Below are positions 1 through 8,872 of a DNA stretch of 56,261 nucleotides, in pieces. Where the stretch lies: assembly GCA_035356975.1 (NCBI GenBank), contig DAORGW010000003.1, positions 1-56,261 of the forward strand, given 5' to 3'. The notes under the pieces are model-generated. The model was not told the origin of the DNA and did no database searches. It saw nothing but the letters and a program-made list of their open reading frames with translations. The stretch comes from STF1-138 sp035356975 (lineage in GTDB: Bacteria > Patescibacteriota > Patescibacteriia > UBA1558 > S5-K13). Both the position numbers and the translations under genes were made by a program. Each line of letters opens with the position of its first letter. Positions within the stretch are counted from its first letter, which is position 1.

Positions 1-522
1 AATGCAGCACTTACTGGACATTTAGTTATTTCAACACTGCATACAAATTCAGCATCTGGAGCTATTCCGAGATTTTTGGCTATGGGAGTCAAACCATTTT
101 TACTTTCCCCGGCATTAAATGCCATAATAGGTCAAAGATTAGTTAGAAAGCTTTGTCCTTATTGCAAGGAAGAACAAAAATTAGATAATGCTATGATGAC
201 AGAGGTTTTAAATATTTTAAATCAAATTCCAGTTAATTCTGGTTCAAGACTTGATAAACAAGAATTAGATAATTTAAAATTTTATAAAAGTACGGGTTGT
301 GATAGGTGTTATGGCTTAGGATATAAAGGAAGGGTGGGGATTTATGAAATATTTATAATGAATAAAGAAATAGAGGAAGCTATTTTAGATAATAAAGTTT
401 CTGAGTATATAATTCAGGATATGGCCCAAAAAAATGGTATGGTTACAATGGTTCAGGACGGACTTTTAAAGGCAAAAGACGGTATTACATCAATAGAGGA
501 GGTATTTAGTGTTGCCGACTAG
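1..522 (+). CDS. pilB: Type IV pilus / type II secretion assembly ATPase PilB/GspE, C-terminal part
   Basis: The reading frame is open from base 1, so the gene begins outside the window and only about 173 C-terminal residues are present. The first residues carry the GspE/PilB hallmark STLHTNSASGAI, which follows the Walker B region in this family. Next comes the arginine-rich segment and a zinc-binding C-terminal domain with CPYC and, about 45 residues on, CDRC followed by YGLGYKGRVGIYE, a very typical PilB ending. The protein is a cytoplasmic hexameric ATPase that powers pilus extension or pseudopilus assembly. An internal ATG at 76 is not a real start because the homology continues upstream of it. 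PilB and GspE cannot be separated from this fragment; PilB is more likely because type IV pili are common in this type of organism. Confidence 0.93.
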   Translation, partial: NAALTGHLVISTLHTNSASGAIPRFLAMGVKPFLLSPALNAIIGQRLVRKLCPYCKEEQKLDNAMMTEVLNILNQIPVNSGSRLDKQELDNLKFYKSTGCDRCYGLGYKGRVGIYEIFIMNKEIEEAILDNKVSEYIIQDMAQKNGMVTMVQDGLLKAKDGITSIEEVFSVAD

Positions 523-528
523 TTAAAT

Positions 529-557
529 TTGACTTTTGACAATATGTGTGATATAAT
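529..557 (+). promoter_or_regulatory. Probable sigma-70 promoter for the OmpA-like protein gene
   Basis: TTGACT (529-534), 17 bp spacer, TATAAT (552-557), 39 bp before the ATG at 596. No Shine-Dalgarno sequence lies between it and the ATG. Confidence 0.7.
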
Positions 558-595
558 TTAATATATAAAATTAATTTATTATTAATATTAAATGT

Positions 596-2833
596 ATGAA
601 TATGGAATTTTTTGAGAAAAAGGAACAAAAAAAATCATCTATTTTTGAAAAAATTAGGGCAAAAATTGGAAGGAGTTTAAGGACGTTACTTATGGCGTCT
701 GTTTTATTATCACCATTAAAATCAACAGAAGCAAAATCTATTATTGTGGGGGATAAGAAAAATACTCCAGACACAGAACTTCCTCTTGATACTAATAATC
801 ATCATGGTTCTGATTTTTTTGACGCAGAAAAAAGTGATGTAGAAAAGGATAAAAATTTTGAAAAAATTAATTTATCTCCTACATTTATTCAAACAGATCC
901 AGAAACGGGAAACAAAGAATTTAATTTTATGTCTATAATTGCGCCTTTTGATTTGACAATATCAACCGTTGAAAATCAAGAATATACAACTTCCTTTACT
1001 ATTCCATATGAATATGCAAGATTGTTCAGTGAGGATCCAAATGCCGAAAAAGAAATTGATTCAAATGATTATCAATTATTAAGTAATTATGTAAAAACAG
1101 AATTACAAACTGAATTAAACAATGCTTTTCACGGTTTTGGTTGGAGTGAAAATGTTTACAACACAAACCATCCAGGGGAATTAGAAGATCAATCTATTAA
1201 GGTTGAATATATGAGAGTTGTGGGAATGACATCCCCAGAGGGTCATGTAAGTGATGGTAAAGAAACTATAATTCCAGGAAATATAGATGAAGATAATATA
1301 GAACTCGGGCATACAAGGGCCAATGCCGCAGAAAGAATGACACTTGATGAATTAAAAAAACTAGGTGTAAATACAGAAGAAATAGAATCTTTTGTTAGAG
1401 AGAGTGGATCAATAGAAAATCAATGCACAGAAGAAGAAATGAGTGAATTGGCAGAATTAGCAAAAGATTATGATGGTGGAGATGACATAGAAAGAATATT
1501 TAAATTATACCAAGATTATAATCTTGGAAATATTAAAGATCAAAGTGTTGTTGATAAATTAGACAAAATAATCGGATCTAAGAGGTGTGTTGAAATAGAA
1601 GTAGGATTACAGGGTCAAAGAAGGGTTATTGTTGCTATCCCAATACCAATTTTATTATTATTGCCCCTTGTTTGGAGAATGTTCTCTAAAAAGAAAAAAG
1701 AAAAAAATGATAGTAGGGAACCAGAACCAACTCCAAAAGAAGAAGAAAATGAATTACCAAAACAAGAAGAAGTAGAACAAGAAAAATCACAACCACATCT
1801 AGATGAAAAACAAAAAGAAGATTTTGAAATAGACCCTAATTATCTTCCAGAAAAACTTATAAAAACAGAGTTGCCAGAAAATCAAGATGAATACAGAGAA
1901 ATGACATCTTTTACTGTTGAAGATTTATATATAGGCTTTGATAATCCAGATAATATAAGGCTAGGAATTGATTATAGGAGTATTTTTGAGTACTATTATA
2001 AGAATTATGAAGACTTTAAGGACATAAAATTTCTAGAAACAGTAATGGCTTATAAAATTTTAATGAGCTGGAAAATGCATGATATAGAAAATAGAAAAAT
2101 GGCTGGATTATCTAATCCAGAAGAGGGCATGGATTATGAAAATAATGAAAAACAAATTCAGTGGGCCAAGATGCACGCAAGACAACTCATTGAAATTATT
2201 AAAAGAATAAAAAATAATGCACTCATTAAAAATAAGTCAGAGTTAAAACCAGAAGAAAATCAGGAACAAAATATCAATACCCTAAATCAAATACTAGATC
2301 AATTAAATGATAAGCAGATTTTTGAAGAAAGAAAAAGTCTCAACGAGATAAATGATATGAAAGATAGGGGTAGAGAAGATAACAAGAATTTTATTGTAAA
2401 TTTTTTAACAAAAACAGCTCCAAGTATTTTAGAAAAAACAAATACTTATTTGATTAATAAATACAATATAAAAGAGCTACAAAAAATATTTACAGATAAA
2501 AGAGAAGAAGACGTTAAAGATATTAAGGATTTTAAAAAGCGTTTTTATGACAATTTTATAGATTTTGATTATGAAAATATTGACAATATGGAAGAATTAA
2601 TCGAGTATTTAGAAATTGCAAAAAATGCGGATCGACAATTATCTTTAATTGAAAGTGGTGTTAATAAGGTTAAGCTTGAACAAAAAATAATTATAAATTT
2701 TAGAGCAAAAATAAGTAAATTTTTATCTGGTTTAAATGAGAGAATAGAGGAATTAAATGATCCTTTATATTATTTAACAGTTGAGTATAGAAAAGTAAGA
2801 CAGGAAAAGATGAAAAAATGGTTAAATGAATAA
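596..2833 (+). CDS. Large membrane-anchored protein with OmpA-like segment and acidic linker
   Basis: 745 aa, function unknown. Residues about 28-46 form a hydrophobic signal-like segment ending STEAK. At about 200-260 the pattern VVGMTSPEG, then NIELGHTRANAAERM and LKKLGV, resembles an OmpA/MotB-type peptidoglycan-binding domain (G-x-T-x-x-x-G, N-x-x-L, R-A), which would tie the outer part to the wall. A second hydrophobic segment (VIVAIPIPILLLLPLVW, about 347-363) is followed by a KKKKEK stop-transfer and a Glu/Lys/Pro-rich linker. The remaining 330 residues are charged, helical and probably cytoplasmic. The gene has its own promoter and terminator, so it is a single unit. A start two codons later (602) is possible. 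The OmpA assignment rests on a short motif and is tentative. Confidence 0.75.
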   Translation: MNMEFFEKKEQKKSSIFEKIRAKIGRSLRTLLMASVLLSPLKSTEAKSIIVGDKKNTPDTELPLDTNNHHGSDFFDAEKSDVEKDKNFEKINLSPTFIQTDPETGNKEFNFMSIIAPFDLTISTVENQEYTTSFTIPYEYARLFSEDPNAEKEIDSNDYQLLSNYVKTELQTELNNAFHGFGWSENVYNTNHPGELEDQSIKVEYMRVVGMTSPEGHVSDGKETIIPGNIDEDNIELGHTRANAAERMTLDELKKLGVNTEEIESFVRESGSIENQCTEEEMSELAELAKDYDGGDDIERIFKLYQDYNLGNIKDQSVVDKLDKIIGSKRCVEIEVGLQGQRRVIVAIPIPILLLLPLVWRMFSKKKKEKNDSREPEPTPKEEENELPKQEEVEQEKSQPHLDEKQKEDFEIDPNYLPEKLIKTELPENQDEYREMTSFTVEDLYIGFDNPDNIRLGIDYRSIFEYYYKNYEDFKDIKFLETVMAYKILMSWKMHDIENRKMAGLSNPEEGMDYENNEKQIQWAKMHARQLIEIIKRIKNNALIKNKSELKPEENQEQNINTLNQILDQLNDKQIFEERKSLNEINDMKDRGREDNKNFIVNFLTKTAPSILEKTNTYLINKYNIKELQKIFTDKREEDVKDIKDFKKRFYDNFIDFDYENIDNMEELIEYLEIAKNADRQLSLIESGVNKVKLEQKIIINFRAKISKFLSGLNERIEELNDPLYYLTVEYRKVRQEKMKKWLNE

Positions 2834-2844
2834 TAAATCTTAAT

Positions 2845-2874
2845 AAAAAGTCTCGTTTTTTAACGAGACTTTTT
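2845..2874 (+). terminator. Rho-independent terminator
   Basis: AAAAAGTCTCGTT / AACGAGACTTTTT hairpin with a TTTT loop, directly after the OmpA-like gene. Confidence 0.9.
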
Positions 2875-2927
2875 ATGTTATAATAATATTATAAATATCT
2901 CCATTTTTATTTTTAAATATATATAGC

Positions 2928-4265
2928 ATGATTCAAAACAAAAATAATAATAAAGACAAAATGTATGTTGTTGCTGTTGATATGGGTTATGGTCATCAAA
3001 GAGCAGCATCCCCACTTCTTGAATCTGCAGAAGGTGGAATTATAAATGCAAATAAATACAAAGGAATAAGTAAAAGAGAACAGAAACAATGGAGTGGTGG
3101 TAGGTATTGGTATGAAATTATTTCAAGGTTTAAAAATGTTTCAATATTGGGTGAAATTGCTTTTTCTATAATGGATAGTTTTCAAAAAATAGAACCTTTT
3201 TATCCAAAAAGAGATCTTTCAAAAAATTCTTCTCAACAAAAGTGGTTTTATAATCAAGTAAAAGGGGGGCTTGGAAAAAGATTAATAGAAGAATTAAATC
3301 AAAATCCACTACCATTTGTAACAACTTTTTTTGTGCCAGCCTATTTTGCTGAATATTGGGGATATAAAAATGATATTTACTGTATTGTTTGCGATGCTGA
3401 TGTGGCTCGTGCTTGGGCGCCACCAAAACCAAAAGAAAGCAGAATAAAATATTTAGTTCCAAATAAACGCGTGAAAGAAAGACTAATTTTATATGGAGTA
3501 AAAAGGGAAAATATATATATAACTGGATTTCCACTACCAAAAGAAAATATTGGCGGAGAATCACTTAAAATAATAAAAACAGATTTGAAGGCGAGGTTAT
3601 TTAATTTAGATCCGCGTGGTGCTTATAGAAAAAAATATCGTAAGTTGATAGAGGATTATGTCTGTCCAGTTAAAGAAATTAAAAAAAATAAACACCCATT
3701 AACAATTACTTTTGCGGTTGGTGGCGCTGGTGCTCAGAGAGAAATAGGTGCTATAATTTTAAAGAAACTGCAAAAGAAAATTACATCAGGGAAATTAAGA
3801 TTAAATTTAGTTGCTGGAAATAGAAATGACGTCTATTTATTTTATCAAAATATTTTAACAAAAAATAATTTAGATAAAACAAAAAATGTAAATATTATTT
3901 ATAGTACAAATAAATTTGAATATTTTAGAGATTTTAATTTAGCATTAAGAACAACGGATATATTGTGGACAAAACCATCAGAACTCACATTTTTTAGTGG
4001 ATTGGGAATCCCAATTATTATTTCTGATCCGGTTGGCTCCCAGGAAGATTATAATAGAGACTGGCTTATGTATATAGGAGCTGGAGTTAATGGTTTGAAT
4101 CCAGAGTATGTAGATGAATGGCTTTTTGATTGGCTAGAATCCGGATGGCTAGCCGAGGCAGCTATGAATGGATTTTTAAATGCACCAAAGCTTGGCGCAT
4201 ATCATATTGAGGATATTGTATTAAAGAGGAAAGTCGTTGAAGCAAACGAAATTCATTTATTGTAA
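2928..4265 (+). CDS. GT-B glycosyltransferase, MGDG-synthase/MurG-like
   Basis: 445 aa. It opens with YVVAVDMGYGHQRAA, like the GxGH nucleotide/acceptor loop at the start of MGDG synthase and processive diacylglycerol glucosyltransferases. A mid-section (IKYLVPNKRVKERL, then ENIYITGFPLP) matches the linker of that family. The C-terminal donor-binding half has FAVGGAGAQ and TKPSELTFFSGLGIPIII, then a QEDYN motif, equivalent to the GG...E...P...QE.N pattern of GT28 enzymes. The likely role is transfer of a sugar onto a lipid or envelope acceptor on the inner membrane face. It is the first gene of a tight operon (next gene 2 nt away). Donor and acceptor cannot be told from the sequence, and it is clearly divergent from characterised members. 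Confidence 0.7.
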   Translation: MIQNKNNNKDKMYVVAVDMGYGHQRAASPLLESAEGGIINANKYKGISKREQKQWSGGRYWYEIISRFKNVSILGEIAFSIMDSFQKIEPFYPKRDLSKNSSQQKWFYNQVKGGLGKRLIEELNQNPLPFVTTFFVPAYFAEYWGYKNDIYCIVCDADVARAWAPPKPKESRIKYLVPNKRVKERLILYGVKRENIYITGFPLPKENIGGESLKIIKTDLKARLFNLDPRGAYRKKYRKLIEDYVCPVKEIKKNKHPLTITFAVGGAGAQREIGAIILKKLQKKITSGKLRLNLVAGNRNDVYLFYQNILTKNNLDKTKNVNIIYSTNKFEYFRDFNLALRTTDILWTKPSELTFFSGLGIPIIISDPVGSQEDYNRDWLMYIGAGVNGLNPEYVDEWLFDWLESGWLAEAAMNGFLNAPKLGAYHIEDIVLKRKVVEANEIHLL

Positions 4266-4267
4266 TT

Positions 4268-5584
4268 ATGAAAATAAAAAATTTAACAATAAATCTTTAC
4301 AAAAGCATAAAAGATAAGATGCGTCTTGAATTTTCAGATGTTAATACTTTTATTGGTCAAAATAATTGTGGTAAATCAAGTATTTTAAATGCAATTCAGA
4401 TTGCTCTTTGTCCGGAGCTTGATAATACCTATGTTTTTTATCATAAGTCAGACGTTGAATTAAATATAGAATTTTCCGACAAAGAAAAAAGAGAATTTAA
4501 TTTTCCAGAAAATAATGCAATTCTAAAATTAGAAGTAAATAAAAGAACTTTAGTTTTTAAAAATATAGAAATAGATTATTTAAAATATGTAGAAAAATTT
4601 TCAAAAAAGATTAAAAAATTAAATGAAGAATCTTTTTTGGATATAAAATCAATTGAAAAGGATTTTAAATCTATTTTTAATTACTCAGAAAATTTAAAAT
4701 TATTTCAAAATGCCTTAAAAAAACATTTTCCAAAAATTACAGCAAATGAAGAAGCGCTAGACCCACACTTTGAACACGTTGGTTTGTATGAGGGTAGTAG
4801 ACGCGCAACTATTGATCATTTGGGTTCTGGGTTTATAAGAGTTTTTACAATATTATTATATATTTATCATCCACAATACCACATTGTTTTAATAGATGAA
4901 CCAGAAAATCATCTACATCCAGCACTTATAAAAAATTTGTTAAATGCCATACAGAATTCAAGTTTGACTCAAGTTTTTTTTACAACACACACTTCTCTTT
5001 TTATATCAGCTAAAACTATTCCTAATTTAGTAAGAGTTGTTCGTGATGAAAAATCAACAAGAGCATATGATTATACAGGCGCAAAATTTAATAAGGAAAG
5101 ATTGTCTGAGGAAATGAATTCGGATAATATGGAAATGTTTTTTGCAGATAAGGTTTTGATAGTTGAGGGAATTTCAGACAGGCTTCTTTTTAGGGGTCTT
5201 ATAAACAGATTTTATAAAGGAGATAAAGATATAAAAGTTGTTCAAACATACGGAAAAGGAAATGCTATTGTTTACTCAGATCTATTAAAAATTTTTAATA
5301 TTCCATTTATAATGGTTTTTGATAGAGATATGTTAAAAGGAGGATATTTAGAAAGTTTAACTAGTCGTCTTAATTTAAATATTAATTTGAGAGATGTGGC
5401 ACAATTAAAACAAAATGGAATTTTTATTTTTCCAAATGGTGTTTTAGAAGATAATTATCCTAGAAAATATCAAAGAAATGATAGTAAGGCACTTAGTGCA
5501 TTATATGCAGCAAATTTAATTACAGAATCAGATTTTAACTCATCAAAAATGAAAAATATAAGAGAAATTATTTCAATGTTATAA
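4268..5584 (+). CDS. OLD-family ATPase with TOPRIM nuclease domain
   Basis: 438 aa. The N-terminal ATPase domain has Walker A GQNNCGKSS (about 30-38), Walker B IVLIDEPENHLHP (about 205-217) and the TTHTSLF switch. The C-terminal TOPRIM domain has the metal-binding Glu in KVLIVEGISDRL (about 295-306) and the D-x-D in MVFDRDM. This is the full OLD (overcoming lysogenisation defect) layout: an ATP-dependent DNA/RNA nuclease, often anti-phage. No GajB-type UvrD helicase lies next to it, so it is not a Gabija pair; it looks like a class 1 (stand-alone) OLD. It sits oddly between a glycosyltransferase and a transporter, with 2 nt and about 40 nt spacing. Substrate unknown. Confidence 0.88.
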   Translation: MKIKNLTINLYKSIKDKMRLEFSDVNTFIGQNNCGKSSILNAIQIALCPELDNTYVFYHKSDVELNIEFSDKEKREFNFPENNAILKLEVNKRTLVFKNIEIDYLKYVEKFSKKIKKLNEESFLDIKSIEKDFKSIFNYSENLKLFQNALKKHFPKITANEEALDPHFEHVGLYEGSRRATIDHLGSGFIRVFTILLYIYHPQYHIVLIDEPENHLHPALIKNLLNAIQNSSLTQVFFTTHTSLFISAKTIPNLVRVVRDEKSTRAYDYTGAKFNKERLSEEMNSDNMEMFFADKVLIVEGISDRLLFRGLINRFYKGDKDIKVVQTYGKGNAIVYSDLLKIFNIPFIMVFDRDMLKGGYLESLTSRLNLNINLRDVAQLKQNGIFIFPNGVLEDNYPRKYQRNDSKALSALYAANLITESDFNSSKMKNIREIISML

Positions 5585-5623
5585 TTTAATAAGTAACAAT
5601 TCCGTTTATCGGAATAAAAAAAT

Positions 5624-6559
5624 ATGAATTTTTTGATAATCGTAATAGTTTCGTATCTTATTTTAGCTGTTGTAAATTTGGCAGATAAATTTATTTTGGG
5701 AAATATGATCCCAAACAGTAGAGCCTATACTTTTTTTGTTGGTGTTTTGGGTTGTGCCGTGGTTGTTTTATCTCCATTTTTTCTTGTGTGGTGTGGGTGG
5801 AAAATACTCATGTTAAATATTTTAGTTGGGGCGCTTTTTCCAATCGCACTTACTTTTATGTACAGGTCTTTAAAAATAGGAGACACATCAAAAATGATAA
5901 CTTTAGTGGGGGGGGCAATACCTATTTTTACAGTAATTATGTCAATTTTTATTTTAGGAGAAGTTTTTACAAAAAACCAATGGCTCGGAATCGTATTGCT
6001 TATTGTGGGAACAATTATTATCGCCTGGCTTCCAAATAAAAAAACATTTTGGCATAAAATTTCTGTAATGTTTGGTATGACTGATGATAATCCAAAAAAA
6101 GGAATTATCGAAGCAATACTCGCAGCACTTTTTTACGCTTTGTTTTTTATAGGAACAAAATATTTGTATTCAGTTCAACCATTTTGGTCTGGATTTATAT
6201 GGATAAGACTAGGGACACTTATTGCTGTTTTAACATTTTTGATAAATAAATCTGATAGAATTGCCATATTTGATAGTTTTAAAAACCTAATGCAGGGGAA
6301 AAATAAATTATTATTTTTTGGAAATCAGGGATTAGCTGGGGTTGGATTTGTATTACAGAATTATGCTATAGCGCTTGGATCTGTTGCACTTGTAAATGCA
6401 ATGCAAGGAATTCAGTATGTGTTTTTAATTGTTCTTGGTTTTATTATTACAATTTTTAAACCTCAAGCAATAAAAGAGGATATTTCCAAATCAATCATAA
6501 TTCAAAAAATTATTGCAATATTATTAATAGGAGTTGGATTATTTTTTGTAGCAAAATAA
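5624..6559 (+). CDS. EamA-family (DMT) transporter
   Basis: 311 aa of ten predicted membrane helices in two similar halves, the classic EamA repeat. Each half ends with the family pattern: in the first, GGAIPIFTVIMSIFILGE followed by W-x-G-x-x-L-x-x-x-G; in the second, ALGSVALVNAMQGIQYVF. Inner-membrane metabolite/drug transporter; substrate unknown. A short charged loop (about 140-155) separates the halves. It sits 39 nt after the OLD nuclease and 3 nt before the glycoside hydrolase-like gene, so it probably belongs to the same transcript. Confidence 0.88.
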   Translation: MNFLIIVIVSYLILAVVNLADKFILGNMIPNSRAYTFFVGVLGCAVVVLSPFFLVWCGWKILMLNILVGALFPIALTFMYRSLKIGDTSKMITLVGGAIPIFTVIMSIFILGEVFTKNQWLGIVLLIVGTIIIAWLPNKKTFWHKISVMFGMTDDNPKKGIIEAILAALFYALFFIGTKYLYSVQPFWSGFIWIRLGTLIAVLTFLINKSDRIAIFDSFKNLMQGKNKLLFFGNQGLAGVGFVLQNYAIALGSVALVNAMQGIQYVFLIVLGFIITIFKPQAIKEDISKSIIIQKIIAILLIGVGLFFVAK

Positions 6560-6562
6560 ACT

Positions 6563-7573
6563 ATGAAACTAACTAAGAAAAAAATATTTATTTATTTGGG
6601 GTTTATAGTTGTTTTATTTTTATTATGGTATTTAAAATTTGCGAAACACTACCCAAAAAATATTGATTTAAATGTGCCCTCTGATTATTGGGGAGTTACA
6701 TTTTCAACAAAGATTTGTAAAGAAATGGGACTTTCTTGGAAAGAAGTGTATATTGCAATGCTTGATGATTTGAAAGTTCGTCAAATTAGAATACCAATTT
6801 ACTGGGACGAGATAGAACCCCGCTATCAGGAATTTAATTTTTCTGATTACGATTTTATTTTTGATGAGGGGGCAAAAAGAAATGTGAAATTTATTGCAAA
6901 TGTTGGTTGGCGTCTTCCTCGTTGGCCAGAATGTCATGCTCCAGTTTGGGCAAGTGTAAAAGGAGTAAATTATACTAAAGATAGAACAATAACAATGTTA
7001 GAGGAAGTTATAAATAGATATAAGAATCGTGGTGAAATAGTTATGTGGCAGGTTGAAAATGAACCACTTTTAAATTCATTTGGTAAGTGCCCGAATGGAG
7101 ATGAAGAATTTTTGAAGAAAGAAGTTGCGCTTGTCAGAAATTTGGATTCAAAGCCAATACTTATTACTGCATCAGGAGAACTAAGTTCATGGAAGAGAGA
7201 AAGTAAAATTGGAGATTATTTTGGAACAACAATGTATAGAGTTGTGTGGAATCCATTCTTTGGATATTTCAGATATCCCTGGCCGGCCAGTTTTTATAAA
7301 TGGAAGGCAAAATTAATTGGAATGCCGCTTTATAAGATGAGCATAAGTGAGCTTCAGGCAGAGCCATGGGTTCCAAACGGAACATTAAGAGATATTTTAG
7401 ACAAACAATATAATAAATCTTTTGATATAAATCAATTTAGAGCTAATTTGCAATATGCCATTGATTCTGATTTAAATAAAACATATTTGTGGGGAGCAGA
7501 GTGGTGGTATTTTCGTAAAACACAAGGAAATAGTGAGTACTGGGATTTGGCTAGAGAAATATTTAATAAATAA
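6563..7573 (+). CDS. Membrane-anchored clan-A glycoside hydrolase-like protein
   Basis: 336 aa. An N-terminal signal anchor (about 8-24) puts the rest outside the membrane. The body reads as a TIM-barrel glycoside hydrolase of clan A (GH5/GH39/GH42 style): RIPIYWDEIEP on an early strand, the acid/base Glu in MWQVENEP (about 160-167), and a probable nucleophile Glu in ISELQAEPW at the expected later strand. It ends with TYLWGAEWWYF, a usual last-strand aromatic pattern. The two Glu positions suggest a retaining enzyme. It closes the operon that begins with the glycosyltransferase, so it may trim the glycan made there. Family and substrate remain open. Confidence 0.78.
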   Translation: MKLTKKKIFIYLGFIVVLFLLWYLKFAKHYPKNIDLNVPSDYWGVTFSTKICKEMGLSWKEVYIAMLDDLKVRQIRIPIYWDEIEPRYQEFNFSDYDFIFDEGAKRNVKFIANVGWRLPRWPECHAPVWASVKGVNYTKDRTITMLEEVINRYKNRGEIVMWQVENEPLLNSFGKCPNGDEEFLKKEVALVRNLDSKPILITASGELSSWKRESKIGDYFGTTMYRVVWNPFFGYFRYPWPASFYKWKAKLIGMPLYKMSISELQAEPWVPNGTLRDILDKQYNKSFDINQFRANLQYAIDSDLNKTYLWGAEWWYFRKTQGNSEYWDLAREIFNK

Positions 7574-7620
7574 TTTATATATAAAACAAAAAAAGAGAGC
7601 AATTAGCCTTTTTTATTTTT

Positions 7621-7649
7621 TTGACTATATTTTAATAGTTTGTTAAGAT
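7621..7649 (+). promoter_or_regulatory. Promoter of the 237-aa unknown gene
   Basis: TTGACT, 17 bp spacer, TAAGAT. The leader ends with GGAGGA 3 nt before the ATG. Confidence 0.7.
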
Positions 7650-7682
7650 TTACTGAGAAAATAAATTAATAGTGGAGGAATA

Positions 7683-8396
7683 ATGTCGTTTATAGGAGCA
7701 TTTCCGTATAAAGAAAGTACTTGGTTTCCACCCGAAGGTAGTGATTTTAATTTTTTGAGAGATCTTATATATGGGAAAATAACTGAAATGAAAAGAGTCC
7801 CACTAAAAGAAATTCTTCAAGGGGTTAGCCAAAGAATTTACGCACTACATTTGAGAGAGTTAGAGTGGTATATTCAAAACTCCAAATGCCTAGTTTTTGG
7901 AGTTAATAATGATTCATGTGTTGATTTGGTAGAAAAATATAGAGAAGACTCGAAGTTTTTCCAGATTTTCAAAAGATTTTTTAGTGTTATAGACAACGAT
8001 TATCCTTCTAGTGATCAGTATAAAAAAGATAAAAAATTTATAGATTTTTTGTTAAAATATAAATTTTTTGTAGTAGAAAAGAGTATAAAAGATTTAGAAG
8101 TCTTAAAAAAAGATCTTAGTGATATGATTTTGTTCCCACTTTCCGTATTTGCTATTGAAGAAATCAGTTCTTTTGATTTGTTAGATTGTGATGTTGTAAA
8201 TAGAGAAATGCTAAGAGCCGTTCTTATTTGTTGTTTCCCAGTATCTCAAGAATATAATGGTCGTGGTACTTCAAGAGAATTTGTATTTGCAGTAGAGCAG
8301 ATAATCATGCTTGGATATTCTCTTGGTCTTTGGGGTGCAATATATAAGGATCATAAATTACACATTACCCTTCAATTTTCCAATGTACAAAAATAA
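7683..8396 (+). CDS. Unknown soluble protein, strong-SD single-gene unit
   Basis: 237 aa, not recognised. No signal peptide and no clear membrane segment, so it is probably cytoplasmic. The sequence is mixed alpha/beta in look, with aromatic-rich N-terminal residues (PYKESTWFPPEGSDF) and a C-terminal YSLGLWGAIY followed by HKLHITLQF. The start is fixed by GGAGGA just upstream of ATG. It has its own promoter and terminator, and it belongs to the set of ten genes with the same control layout (see findings). Confidence 0.8.
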   Translation: MSFIGAFPYKESTWFPPEGSDFNFLRDLIYGKITEMKRVPLKEILQGVSQRIYALHLRELEWYIQNSKCLVFGVNNDSCVDLVEKYREDSKFFQIFKRFFSVIDNDYPSSDQYKKDKKFIDFLLKYKFFVVEKSIKDLEVLKKDLSDMILFPLSVFAIEEISSFDLLDCDVVNREMLRAVLICCFPVSQEYNGRGTSREFVFAVEQIIMLGYSLGLWGAIYKDHKLHITLQFSNVQK

Positions 8397-8417
8397 AGAG
8401 AGCGCAATGCTCTCTTT
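8395..8417 (+). terminator. Rho-independent terminator
   Basis: AAAGAGAGC-GCAAT-GCTCTCTTT hairpin starting inside the stop-codon region of the 237-aa gene; it also lies at the end of the converging minus-strand genes. Confidence 0.85.
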
Positions 8418-8436
8418 ATGTATTTATAAAATATAA

Positions 8437-8862
8437 TTAATTTTGTATGGTATCTTTGCTTTCTATGTTTTTATTTTTTAATTTTAACATTGGTTTGAAA
8501 AACCACAATCTTTCAAAAAAATGAAATAAAGATAACCAAATCATTATAATTCCCCATTTTACGTGGTTTCCAATATTTCCTATATTTATTTTATTTTCAA
8601 CCCATAAAATATGTGATATAGCAGAATAGGTTGTTATTACAAAAGAAACTAAAAGTAAAATATTTAATATTCTTTTGTGGATGATTAATTTTAAGATTCT
8701 ATATTTTTTTAGTGCAAGCATTATTATATAAAGCACTATTAATAGAACACTAATTAATAATATTTGACTTGGTTCATGATTTAATCCCTTACCCGCATTT
8801 TTACCTTGTGCTAATACGGATATAGGAATAAAAGTTAATAAAAATAAAATAATTTTTTTCAT
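8437..8862 (-). CDS. Small membrane protein with signal peptide
   Basis: 141 aa, function unknown. An N-terminal hydrophobic segment ends SVLAQG, a likely signal peptidase I site. Three further hydrophobic helices follow (about 33-50, 64-83 and 103-122). His and Trp residues at helix edges (SAISHILW, NHVKWGIIMIW, LFHFFERLWFF) suggest possible metal or haem binding, but there is no family match I can name. The start lies 10 nt after the stop of the Q/N-rich gene, so the two are co-transcribed. Confidence 0.75.
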   Translation of the reverse strand: MKKIILFLLTFIPISVLAQGKNAGKGLNHEPSQILLISVLLIVLYIIMLALKKYRILKLIIHKRILNILLLVSFVITTYSAISHILWVENKINIGNIGNHVKWGIIMIWLSLFHFFERLWFFKPMLKLKNKNIESKDTIQN

Positions 8863-8872
8863 TTTTTAGTCT

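Noticed and set aside
571..774. 67-aa minus-strand ORF over the start of the OmpA-like gene
   Set aside because: It overlaps the promoter and coding part of a clear gene on the other strand, has no SD, and has no known domain. Likely a shadow.
4268..5584. Gabija defence system
   Set aside because: The OLD-type protein fits GajA in layout, but there is no UvrD-like GajB next to it.
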